Assembly (NCBI GenBank): GCA_002479485.1
Contig: DLNM01000064.1
Span: 38,153 to 68,800, forward strand
Direction of reading: 5' to 3'
DNA length: 30,648 nucleotides
DNA from: Firmicutes bacterium UBA7510
GTDB lineage: Bacteria > Bacillota > Clostridia > Tissierellales > Sedimentibacteraceae
Shown here: positions 1 through 7,345 of the stretch, piece after piece
How the letters are laid out: each line of letters starts with the position of its first letter
How positions within the stretch are numbered: the stretch's first letter is position 1
Notes under the pieces: model-generated
What the model was told of the DNA's origin: nothing
The model's input: only the letters and a program-made list of their open reading frames with translations
Database searches by the model: none
Translations under genes and position numbers: made by a program

Positions 1-438
1 ATTTACCTTGATTTTTATAAGGTTGGTAAATCTCGTTGAAGTCGCATAAACTTTTTTTATATTTATTGCCTCCATAGCTCCGGAAATAAAAGAAAAATAA
101 AAAGCATTTTTCTTTTATTTCCTACTGTATTGGCGTGTGTTCTTTTACTAAGCTTTTACGACACTTGTCAACTAACATGCTTAACAGATAAACCTGCTAA
201 AAACATAGATAACTAAGGAAAGATTCTTTTTATTTTTCTTTAGTTATTGGTTGCTATGAATAGTGAAGTAGATAAAAAATGTTTATGTGACTTAATAAGG
301 ATTTTCTATCCTTATAAAAATCACAGGGAAACCGAATTACGGAATCAGAAACGTTTTTTATATGCTTTGCTTCACTTAGATTCGTAGAAGAAGTAAGTCG
401 AAGCAATTATTTGTCTACTAACTTATTAAACTAAATCA
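1..438. repeat. Non-coding repeat element with several hairpins
   Basis: No convincing gene lies here. The stretch holds at least four inverted repeats: 82-97 with 107-122 (16 bp, perfect), 209-223 with 233-247 (13 of 15), 295-301 with 309-315 (7 bp) and two longer imperfect arms, about 257-290 and 341-385. The part from about 318 to 438, read on the minus strand, matches 29519-29640. The 19-base stretch at 325-343 recurs with one change at 30630-30648. The 20-base run at 265-284 (GAAGTAGATAAAAAATGTTT) is identical at 29589-29608. The element probably continues to the left of the window. I infer a genomic repeat of MITE type; no transposase is present. Confidence 0.75.
82..122. repeat. Perfect 16-bp hairpin inside the left repeat element
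   Basis: The arms at 82-97 and 107-122 are exact reverse complements around a 9-base spacer. The inner part (91-113) is nearly the same as 29622-29643 in the right-end element, and a third variant sits at 209-247, so this hairpin is a recurring building block of the repeat family rather than a gene terminator. Confidence 0.7.
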
Positions 439-442
439 TTAT

Positions 443-1063
443 TTACCTTATAAAATTAGTACGTTGTTTTTGTTCTTGTTCAGGAATGTTTATTCCGTTT
501 TCTTTTCCTGATTCGATACATTTTAGAAGCCACGCCATATTTTTTCCTAAAGTTCTCATAATTTGAAAACCTTCTAAGTCTTGCTTAACCTCATCTGGAT
601 TGTTACCATGTACCATATTCCAGTATTGAGAAGATACTATAGGCATACAAGAAATTGTAAAATATTTATTTAAAATATCTAATGTCGTTGTTGTTCCAGC
701 TCTTCTAGCAGAGGCGATTGCCGCCGCTGGCTTGTATTTAAGTAAACTTCCTCCAGCATAAAACATTCTATCTAGCAGCGAAACGACAGCTCCATTTGCT
801 GATGCGTAGTAAACAGGTGAGCCAACTATAAATCCATCAATATTTTCACATTTTTCTAGAGCCTCATTTACTACATCATCATTAAATATACATCTGTTGC
901 CACTGCATTTTCCGCAAGCTGTACATCCTCTTATAGGCTTATTCCCAATTTGGAATATTTCAGTCTCAATATTATTCTTGTTGAGCTCTTTTTCAATTTC
1001 TGCTAGGGCAGTATAAGTACAGCCATTTTTGTTTGGACTTCCATTGATTAATAATACCTTCAT
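443..1063 (-). CDS. Iron-sulfur flavoprotein / NADPH-dependent FMN reductase family
   Basis: This 206-residue protein has a flavodoxin-like fold: the N-terminus MKVLLINGSPNKNG is the FMN phosphate-binding loop of the family and GFIVGSPVYYASANG is the second flavin loop. Between them is a compact cysteine cluster at residues 47, 50, 53 and 58 (CX2CX2CX4C), the pattern of iron-sulfur flavoproteins (ISF) of anaerobes, which bind one 4Fe-4S cluster plus FMN and transfer electrons. It is cytosolic. The start has a good AGAGG site. It lies 34 bp downstream of truA on the same strand and may be cotranscribed with it. Its stop codon sits within a few bases of the repeat element ending near 438. The physiological electron partner cannot be told from sequence. 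Confidence 0.87.
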   Translation of the reverse strand: MKVLLINGSPNKNGCTYTALAEIEKELNKNNIETEIFQIGNKPIRGCTACGKCSGNRCIFNDDVVNEALEKCENIDGFIVGSPVYYASANGAVVSLLDRMFYAGGSLLKYKPAAAIASARRAGTTTTLDILNKYFTISCMPIVSSQYWNMVHGNNPDEVKQDLEGFQIMRTLGKNMAWLLKCIESGKENGINIPEQEQKQRTNFIR

Positions 1064-1097
1064 TTAGCACCTCTATATATTTATTTTTAATATAATA

Positions 1098-1835
1098 TTA
1101 GTATTCAACTTCCTTTAAAAATAGTGCATGTGCTGGTGCATTAGGTCCAGCTTCTTGCCTTTTTTGCTGCTTAAGTATTTTTTCTATGTCATTAGGGCTG
1201 ATATTGCACCTACCAACCTCAATTAGAGTTCCACAGATTATTCTAACCATGTTCCATAAAAATGAATTACCTTTAATTTGTATATCTATAATATTATTTT
1301 CCTTAGTTATATCAATTGAATAAATAGTTTTAACAGTAGATTTCTTCTTGCTTTTTAATGTTGTAAAGCTTTGAAAATCATGTGTTCCAATTAAAAATTC
1401 AGACGCTTCTATCATTTTACTAATATCTAAGGCTTCCGTTATATTATATTCATACTTTCTACTAAATATATTACGTTTATCATTGTTATTTATAATATAT
1501 AAGTATGTTTTAGATAGCGCATTGTATCTAGCATGAAATCTTTCACTGCAATCCTTTATAGATTTTACTTGTATGTCCTCAGGTAAAAATTTGTATAAAT
1601 ATTCTGACATTTTTTCAGTTGATAAATTACTGTTTGTATGAAAGTTAGCGGTATAGTTCAAAGCGTGAACACCAGCATCAGTTCTACCACAGCCTATAAC
1701 AGATATTTCTTCATCTGTCATTATAGACAATACATTTTCTAGTTTTCCTTGAATAGTAAGATCTTCATCCGCCAGCTTTTGCCATCCCTTATATTTGTTA
1801 CCGTCATACTCAATTAACATTTTTATATTTCTCAT
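1098..1835 (-). CDS. truA: tRNA pseudouridine synthase A
   Basis: TruA converts uridines 38-40 of the tRNA anticodon arm to pseudouridine. The 245-residue length is typical. The signature GCGRTDAGVHA (residues 48-58) contains the catalytic aspartate, D53. Other family blocks are visible: SERFHARYNALSKTYLY in the middle and GNSFLWNMVRIICGTLIEVG near the C-terminus. The start is preceded by an AGAGGC site about 7 bases upstream. The gene has its own promoter (1894-1922), divergent from the MFS transporter, and the iron-sulfur flavoprotein gene follows after 34 bp. In many Firmicutes truA sits with ribosomal protein and ecf genes; here it is away from them, so it may be the stand-alone copy or a second copy. 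Confidence 0.95.
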   Translation of the reverse strand: MRNIKMLIEYDGNKYKGWQKLADEDLTIQGKLENVLSIMTDEEISVIGCGRTDAGVHALNYTANFHTNSNLSTEKMSEYLYKFLPEDIQVKSIKDCSERFHARYNALSKTYLYIINNNDKRNIFSRKYEYNITEALDISKMIEASEFLIGTHDFQSFTTLKSKKKSTVKTIYSIDITKENNIIDIQIKGNSFLWNMVRIICGTLIEVGRCNISPNDIEKILKQQKRQEAGPNAPAHALFLKEVEY

Positions 1836-1893
1836 AATAGCCTCTTTTTAAATTTTTAAGCTTCAAATATTCATTTTTTTATATTATTCTACA

Positions 1894-1922
1894 AGTATAA
1901 TAAAATTTTATGCTTAAATCAA
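1894..1922 (-). promoter_or_regulatory. Sigma-A type promoter of truA
   Basis: On the minus strand, TTGATT (1917-1922) and TATACT (1894-1899) are separated by 17 bases. It fires away from the MFS promoter, 30 bp distant. Confidence 0.6.
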
Positions 1923-1951
1923 GAAAAACAAAAAAGGGTAAAATGATTTTG

Positions 1952-1980
1952 TTGATATAAATTATTTAATACTATATTAT
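1952..1980 (+). promoter_or_regulatory. Sigma-A type promoter of the MFS transporter gene
   Basis: TTGATA (1952-1957), a 17-base spacer and TATTAT (1975-1980) lie about 40 bp before the start codon at 2023. Confidence 0.6.
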
Positions 1981-2022
1981 TAAATCAAGAGGAAATAACG
2001 AAACTTATCTTGGAGAGGGAAA

Positions 2023-3252
2023 ATGAAAAATAATAAGATTCGCAAGGAAATGGTTTTATTTTTTATACTAATTGCAGCAGTTGCGATTGGTAATGGTCTT
2101 AGTGACTCTGTATATTCAAATTACTTTAAGGAGGTATATAATGTTACGGCACCACAAAGAGCTTTTATAGAATTTCCACGTGAACTACCTGGACTTTTAT
2201 GTGCTCTTGTTATTGCCTCATTATCTTTTTTAGGTGATTTTAAACTTTCTTTATTGGCACAAATATTAGCAAGTGTTGGATTGATTGGACTTGGAGTGTT
2301 CAACCCACCATTTGGTATTATGCTTTTATTTTTATTTGTCAATTCACTTGGTATGCATCTTTTTTTACCGCTCCAAGACTCAATTGGTATGTCATTGGCA
2401 GAGCCTGATAAAATAGGACAGAGAGTTGGTCAGTATGCCAGTATAAAGATTGGGGTAGGCTTTTTAGTAGGTATAATGGTTTTCATAGGATTTCGTACAG
2501 GTTTGTTTACCTTTAAATCGGAAATTAAGCTCATATTTTTAATAGGGGCTTTTGCATTTTTTATTGCCTCAATTATAGCAATAATACTCATGAAAACTAT
2601 AAAATCAGACACATCGAGTATCACAAAAAATAGAGTCCGTCTAGTATTTAGAAAAGAATATCGCTACTATTATCTATTAACAATACTTCATGGGGTACAA
2701 AAGCAAATTGCATATGTTTTTGGATCTTGGGTTATAGTTGATTTACTTTTAAAGGGTGCTGATATAATGTCACTTTTAATAATAGCAAGTAGTTTTATTG
2801 GTATATTCTTTATGAGAAAGCTTGGTAAGTGGATAGATAAATTTGGTATTAAAAAAATGATGTATCTTGATGCTCTATCTTTTATAGTAGTTTATATTAT
2901 TTATGGCTTTGTTGTATGGGGTGTGTCATCAAAAATATTACCACAAGGTAGCTGGCCAGTTATGATTATATATGCTTTGTTTGTTTTAGACAGATTATCT
3001 ATGCAAATGGGTATTATTAAATCAGTATATCTGCGAAGTATAGCTATAAATTCAGATGAAGTAACTGCTACCTTATCAACAGGAACCAGCTTAGATCATA
3101 TAGTTTCTATACTTGCAGCTCAGGTTAGTGGTTTGATTTGGATTACCTTAGGACCTCAATGGGTATTTTTTATGGCAGCATTTTTTTCATTAGGCAATCT
3201 TTTTGTAGCATGGAGAATTGAGCCAGTAGATAAATTAACAATTGAAAATTGA
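2023..3252 (+). CDS. Major facilitator superfamily transporter
   Basis: A 409-residue polytopic membrane protein with about 11-12 hydrophobic helices, beginning with a short basic cytoplasmic tail (MKNNKIRKE) and ending in a short charged tail. Length, spacing of helices and the charged loop between the two halves (residues 190-215, rich in K/R) fit a secondary transporter of the MFS. The start is preceded by GGAGAGGG. The gene is monocistronic by its own promoter and has no obvious terminator before the next gene. I do not recognise a substrate-specific subfamily. Conserved acidic residues within helices that would mark a proton-driven drug exporter are not obvious, so the substrate stays unassigned. 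Confidence 0.82.
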   Translation: MKNNKIRKEMVLFFILIAAVAIGNGLSDSVYSNYFKEVYNVTAPQRAFIEFPRELPGLLCALVIASLSFLGDFKLSLLAQILASVGLIGLGVFNPPFGIMLLFLFVNSLGMHLFLPLQDSIGMSLAEPDKIGQRVGQYASIKIGVGFLVGIMVFIGFRTGLFTFKSEIKLIFLIGAFAFFIASIIAIILMKTIKSDTSSITKNRVRLVFRKEYRYYYLLTILHGVQKQIAYVFGSWVIVDLLLKGADIMSLLIIASSFIGIFFMRKLGKWIDKFGIKKMMYLDALSFIVVYIIYGFVVWGVSSKILPQGSWPVMIIYALFVLDRLSMQMGIIKSVYLRSIAINSDEVTATLSTGTSLDHIVSILAAQVSGLIWITLGPQWVFFMAAFFSLGNLFVAWRIEPVDKLTIEN

Positions 3253-3335
3253 AAATTTATTAAAACTGATACATTCATTATTACATAAAAATAAAAAGAT
3301 AAAAATAGTTTTTTACAAAAACTTAATAAAATGCA

Positions 3336-3365
3336 GTTGACATTAATGTCGACTTATGATATTCT
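3336..3365 (+). promoter_or_regulatory. guaB promoter with an overlapping palindromic operator
   Basis: TTGACA (3337-3342), 17 bases and TATTCT (3360-3365) form a promoter for the IMP dehydrogenase gene. An 18-bp near-perfect palindrome (GTTGACATTAATGTCGAC, 3336-3353, 16 of 18 symmetric) covers the -35 box and half of the spacer. Its central 12 bp (3339-3350) are fully symmetric. A repressor bound there would block RNA polymerase; the regulator is unknown. Confidence 0.55.
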
Positions 3366-3414
3366 AATTGGAAATTTACAACGAACGAATGAAAATAAGG
3401 AGTATTTTTTAACA

Positions 3415-4905
3415 ATGGCAAAGATTATTCAAGAACCATCAAGAACGTTTGGAGAGTATTTATTACTTCCAAATTTAACTACAAAGGATTGTATTCCAGA
3501 AAATGTTGACTTAACAACACCAATTGTAAGATATAAAAAGGGTGAAAAACCTGAATTAAGTTTAAAAATTCCAATGGTATCAGCTATTATGCAATCTGTT
3601 TCAGACAATATTATGGCAGTTGCATTAGCTAAAAACGGTGGAATTTCTTTCATTTATGGCTCTCAAACAATAGAAGAGCAAGCAGAAATGGTTAGAAAGG
3701 TTAAAAAATATAAAGCTGGTTTTGTAATTAGCGATTCGAACCTAACACCAGAACATACACTAAAGGATGTATTAGAGCTAAAACAAAGTACAGGTCATTC
3801 TACCATGGCAATTACTGTAGATGGAACGCCTAAAGGAAAGCTTGCAGGTATAGTAACTAGCAGAGATTACAGAATAACAAGAGATTCTTTAGATAAAAAA
3901 GTTAAGGATTTTATGACAAAAGCTGAATCATTAGTAGTAGGAACAGAGGGTATAACATTAAAGGAAGCTAATGATATAATTTGGGAGCATAAATTAAATT
4001 CATTACCGATAGTGGATAAAGATTTTAATTTAGTTAACATGGTATTTAGAAAAGACTACTCAGATGATAAGGAACATCCACTATCACTTCTGGATAAAAA
4101 TAAAAGCTATGTTGTAGGAGCAGGTATAAATTCAAGAGATTATGCAGAAAGAGTTCCAGCACTTGTAGAGGCTGGAGTTGATATACTTTGTATAGACTCA
4201 TCAGAAGGTTTTAGTGAGTGGCAAAAAGACACTATTGAGTGGATTAAAAAATATGACAAAAATATAAAAGTTGGAGCAGGTAACGTAGTAGATAGAGACG
4301 GCTTTAGATACTTAGCAGATGCTGGTGCTGACTTTATCAAAATAGGTATAGGTGGAGGCTCTATCTGTATAACTCGTGAGCAAAAGGGTATAGGAAGAGG
4401 TCAAGCTTCATCAGTTCTTGAGGTTGCAGCTGCAAGAGATGAATACTTTGAGGAAACAGGAATATATGTGCCAATATGTTCAGATGGTGGTATAGTACAT
4501 GATTACCATATGACCTTAGCGCTTGCAATGGGAGCAGACTTTGTAATGCTAGGAAGATACTTCGCAAGATTTGACGAAAGCCCAACAGCAAAGGTTAAAT
4601 TAGGCAATGGATATGTTAAAGAGTACTGGGGCGAAGGCTCAAACAGAGCAAGAAACTGGGCTAGGTATGACTTAGGAAGCAGCAAAAAAGAGCTTCAATT
4701 CGAAGAAGGTGTTGATTCATACGTTCCATATGCTGGAACACTTGACGATGGTTTAGGAATCACACTTCACAAAGTTAAGAGCACAATGTGCAACTGCGGA
4801 TGTTTTACAATTAAGCAAATGCACGAAGAAGCAAAATTATGTCTAGTATCTTCAACTTCAATAACAGAAGGTGGAGCACATGACGTAATACTTAAGAATC
4901 AATAG
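3415..4905 (+). CDS. guaB: IMP dehydrogenase (Tritrichomonas-like type)
   Basis: The enzyme oxidises IMP to XMP with NAD+, the committed step of GMP synthesis. Length is 496 residues. The catalytic loop reads GGGSICITREQKGIGRGQ with C318 as the nucleophile, and the mobile-flap dyad is R417-Y418 (ARNWARYDLG). A CBS-pair subdomain is inserted at about residues 95-220. The GIGRGQ loop and the C-terminal KSTMCNCG segment follow the Tritrichomonas foetus enzyme much more closely than the usual bacterial form (CxxCGVGxPQ loop), from family knowledge. I placed the start at 3415 (MAKIIQEP) because AAGGAG lies 12 bases upstream; the longer frame to 3331 would begin inside the promoter. A strong terminator follows at 4921. 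Confidence 0.93.
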   Translation: MAKIIQEPSRTFGEYLLLPNLTTKDCIPENVDLTTPIVRYKKGEKPELSLKIPMVSAIMQSVSDNIMAVALAKNGGISFIYGSQTIEEQAEMVRKVKKYKAGFVISDSNLTPEHTLKDVLELKQSTGHSTMAITVDGTPKGKLAGIVTSRDYRITRDSLDKKVKDFMTKAESLVVGTEGITLKEANDIIWEHKLNSLPIVDKDFNLVNMVFRKDYSDDKEHPLSLLDKNKSYVVGAGINSRDYAERVPALVEAGVDILCIDSSEGFSEWQKDTIEWIKKYDKNIKVGAGNVVDRDGFRYLADAGADFIKIGIGGGSICITREQKGIGRGQASSVLEVAAARDEYFEETGIYVPICSDGGIVHDYHMTLALAMGADFVMLGRYFARFDESPTAKVKLGNGYVKEYWGEGSNRARNWARYDLGSSKKELQFEEGVDSYVPYAGTLDDGLGITLHKVKSTMCNCGCFTIKQMHEEAKLCLVSSTSITEGGAHDVILKNQ

Positions 4906-4920
4906 TATAAAAAGAATTAA

Positions 4921-4958
4921 AGGGACAGGTTAAGAAAAAATGTAACCTGTCTCTTTTT
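4921..4958 (+). terminator. Rho-independent terminator of guaB
   Basis: Arms at 4921-4932 and 4943-4954 pair over 12 positions with one wobble pair, loop of 10, followed by a run of five T (4954-4958). Confidence 0.88.
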
Positions 4959-5076
4959 ATGTGTTTTATTAAATTCTCATAATATATAGCAATATTGTCT
5001 AGTTCGACTAGCTTTAATTTCAATCATAAAAGATAAAAATAATTAATAATACAAATATATCTGTAATTAACATATA

Positions 5077-5105
5077 TTGACAGTAAAAATGCATTACAAA
5101 ATAAT
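5077..5105 (+). promoter_or_regulatory. Possible promoter of the chemoreceptor gene
   Basis: TTGACA (5077-5082) and AATAAT (5100-5105) at 17 bp spacing lie 70 bp before the start codon. The rest of 4960-5177 is AT-rich with nothing else clear. A sigma-28 type flagellar promoter was looked for and not recognised. Confidence 0.45.
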
Positions 5106-5177
5106 AGCTTTAATAGAAGAAAATTACTATAATACAATATATATAATTTATATCTATTAGAAGGGAAGAAAATTAGA

Positions 5178-7226
5178 ATGAAAAAAATTAGTAGTAAGGT
5201 TTTTTGCTTGACTATTTCAATGGTTTTAATAACATTTTTGCTATTATCAAGTATATCAATTATTAAATTTAATGAAGAAATTAAGACAAGCTCTATTGCT
5301 CAGCTTAAATCCATGTCTACCTTAAATGTAAGTGAAGTAGATAGGGTGTTAAGAAATGTTGAAGGAAAAATTGATAATGTTGAATTCGCAATTGTAAACA
5401 GTATTGATAAGTCCAAGCTATATAGTAAAGATAAGTCATACTTTAAGGGGTATGAAAAAACAATTAATGCAATAGCTATAGAACAATTGGGAAAAATTGA
5501 AGGATTATTATCTGCTTATGTTAGATATGAGCCAAAACTTACTTATGGTACGTCAGGCTTGTTCTACACTGATGCTGATGGAGATGGAAAAATGGAATCA
5601 GTAACTCCTACTGACTTACTAGCCTATGATGCTGATGATAAGGAACATGTAGGTTGGTTTTACGAACCATTAGAAAAAGGAACTGCCACATGGATGAGTC
5701 CTTATTATAATGCAAATTTGGACAAGACTATTATATCATATGTACTGCCATTTTATCTTGATGGCAAAGGTTTTGGTGTTATTGGTATAGATTTTGATTT
5801 TGACTACATACGCCAAATAGTAAACAATAACAATGTATATAATACAGGCTACATATTTATGTTAGATAATCATAATAATTTTATTGAGCATCCTAATTAT
5901 GTTAATGGTGAAAATTTATCATCGATTGAAAATGGAGCATATTCAGCATTAGTAAGCTTTATGGAGAAACAAGACAATGGGTATTTTGCAGATAAAATTA
6001 ATAATGACGAATTTATTGTAGGATATGCAACTATGAGCAATGGTTGGAAAATAGGAATTGTACCAACTATCAAAGAGTTATATGCTCAACTCTATTCAAC
6101 AATTACTACATTAGTTATTTCTATAATAATAATTCTCGTATTTGCGGCAGTAGTTTCGTATTTCATAGGTAACAAAATAACTAAACCTATTAGGAAACTA
6201 ACTGATATTTCTAAAAAAATTGCAGCTGGAGATTTAAGTAGTAACATAGATATAAATTCAAAGGATGAAATTGGTCAATTAGCTACAGCTATGCAGGGTT
6301 TAACACAAAGACTATCAAAATATATAGATTATATAAATGAAATTTCATATTCACTTGATGAATTTGGTAAGGGTAATTTAAGTTTAAATCTTCAACAGGA
6401 CTATGATGGGGAGTTCACTAAAATAAAGGAGGCATTACTTCACACATCATCTATGTTCAAAGATACAATTGGAAAAATGATTGAAATATCAAATTTTGTA
6501 TCAAGTAGCTCAATACAGGTTGCAAATGGCTCAGAATTACTAGCACAGGGTGCAACTGAACAGGCTAGTTCAATAGAAGAATTATCTGCTACTATTCATG
6601 AGATTTCAAATAATGTTAATAAAAATGCTGGAAATGCCAAGGTTACAGCTACGTACATACAAACACTAGGCATAGCTGCTGATAAAAGTAGTGACCAAAT
6701 GCATAATATGATTGCTGCGATTGAGGAAATTAACACTAAATCTGCTGAGATTAGTAAAATAATTAAAGCGATAGAAGATATAGCCTTCCAAACAAACATA
6801 TTAGCATTAAATGCAGCCGTTGAAGCTGCTAGAGCAGGTGCGGCCGGTAAGGGATTTGCTGTTGTGGCAGATGAGGTTAGAAGCCTAGCAACTAGATCAT
6901 CTGAGGCTGCTAAGAATACAGCTATTTTGATAGAGGATACAATCAATGCAGTTAAAAATGGTACAAGCATAGCTAATGAAACAAATGTTGTTCTAAAAGA
7001 GGTGGTAGAAGGCGTAGATAAATCAGTGATATTAGTTAATGAAATTTCTGAGGCATCTAATGAGCAAGCAAATTCACTAACTCAAACACTAGATGCAATT
7101 GATCAAATTAGTGCGGTTGTTCAAACAAATTCTGCTACTGCTGAACAAAGTTCTGCAACAAGTGAGGAATTATCTAGTCATGCAGAGGAGTTAAAAAATA
7201 TATCAAGTCTGTTTAGAATTTCCTAA
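5178..7226 (+). CDS. Methyl-accepting chemotaxis protein, dCache type
   Basis: A 682-residue transmembrane chemoreceptor. Membrane helix 1 is at about residues 8-29. The extracellular part (30-305) has a double-Cache ligand domain; its W-x-x-P-Y and VLPFYLDGKGFGVIGIDFDF segments are typical of dCache_1. Membrane helix 2 (about 307-329) leads into a HAMP domain (330-383), a second HAMP-like linker (384-440) and the signalling hairpin, whose tip IEDIAFQTNILALNAAVEAA starts near 533. The tip contacts CheA and CheW. The C-terminus ends FRIS without a CheR-docking pentapeptide. The start follows AGAAGGGAAG. No other chemotaxis gene is in the window, so it is an orphan receptor; the ligand (dCache domains often bind amino acids) is not predictable. 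Confidence 0.94.
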   Translation: MKKISSKVFCLTISMVLITFLLLSSISIIKFNEEIKTSSIAQLKSMSTLNVSEVDRVLRNVEGKIDNVEFAIVNSIDKSKLYSKDKSYFKGYEKTINAIAIEQLGKIEGLLSAYVRYEPKLTYGTSGLFYTDADGDGKMESVTPTDLLAYDADDKEHVGWFYEPLEKGTATWMSPYYNANLDKTIISYVLPFYLDGKGFGVIGIDFDFDYIRQIVNNNNVYNTGYIFMLDNHNNFIEHPNYVNGENLSSIENGAYSALVSFMEKQDNGYFADKINNDEFIVGYATMSNGWKIGIVPTIKELYAQLYSTITTLVISIIIILVFAAVVSYFIGNKITKPIRKLTDISKKIAAGDLSSNIDINSKDEIGQLATAMQGLTQRLSKYIDYINEISYSLDEFGKGNLSLNLQQDYDGEFTKIKEALLHTSSMFKDTIGKMIEISNFVSSSSIQVANGSELLAQGATEQASSIEELSATIHEISNNVNKNAGNAKVTATYIQTLGIAADKSSDQMHNMIAAIEEINTKSAEISKIIKAIEDIAFQTNILALNAAVEAARAGAAGKGFAVVADEVRSLATRSSEAAKNTAILIEDTINAVKNGTSIANETNVVLKEVVEGVDKSVILVNEISEASNEQANSLTQTLDAIDQISAVVQTNSATAEQSSATSEELSSHAEELKNISSLFRIS

Positions 7227-7263
7227 CAAATAATATACATTTTTCTTTTCATCCATAAAAATA

Positions 7264-7317
7264 CTCCCATCATAGCATAACAGTTTTATGATTTTAACTG
7301 TCTGCCATGATGGGAGC
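7264..7317. terminator. Bidirectional terminator between convergent genes
   Basis: A long interrupted stem: the outer arms CTCCCATCAT and ATGATGGGAG pair perfectly and an inner AACAGTT / AACTGT pair closes a short loop. A-rich DNA to the left and T-rich DNA to the right let it work for both the chemoreceptor gene and the minus-strand gene ending at 7346. Confidence 0.75.
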
Positions 7318-7345
7318 ATATCATACTATTGATTTTATTTTATTA

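Noticed and set aside
82..122. Perfect hairpin as a terminator for a gene left of the window.
   Set aside because: It recurs inside the repeat family, and no T run follows its right arm beyond the stem.
2127..2170. Perfect AAGGAGGT and ATG inside the MFS gene, as an internal start.
   Set aside because: The ATG is out of frame with the transporter and its frame stops after nine codons.
3331..3414. Longer N-terminus for the IMP dehydrogenase from ATG 3331.
   Set aside because: The codons overlap the promoter and palindrome, the family begins MAK at 3415, and the ribosome binding site is there.
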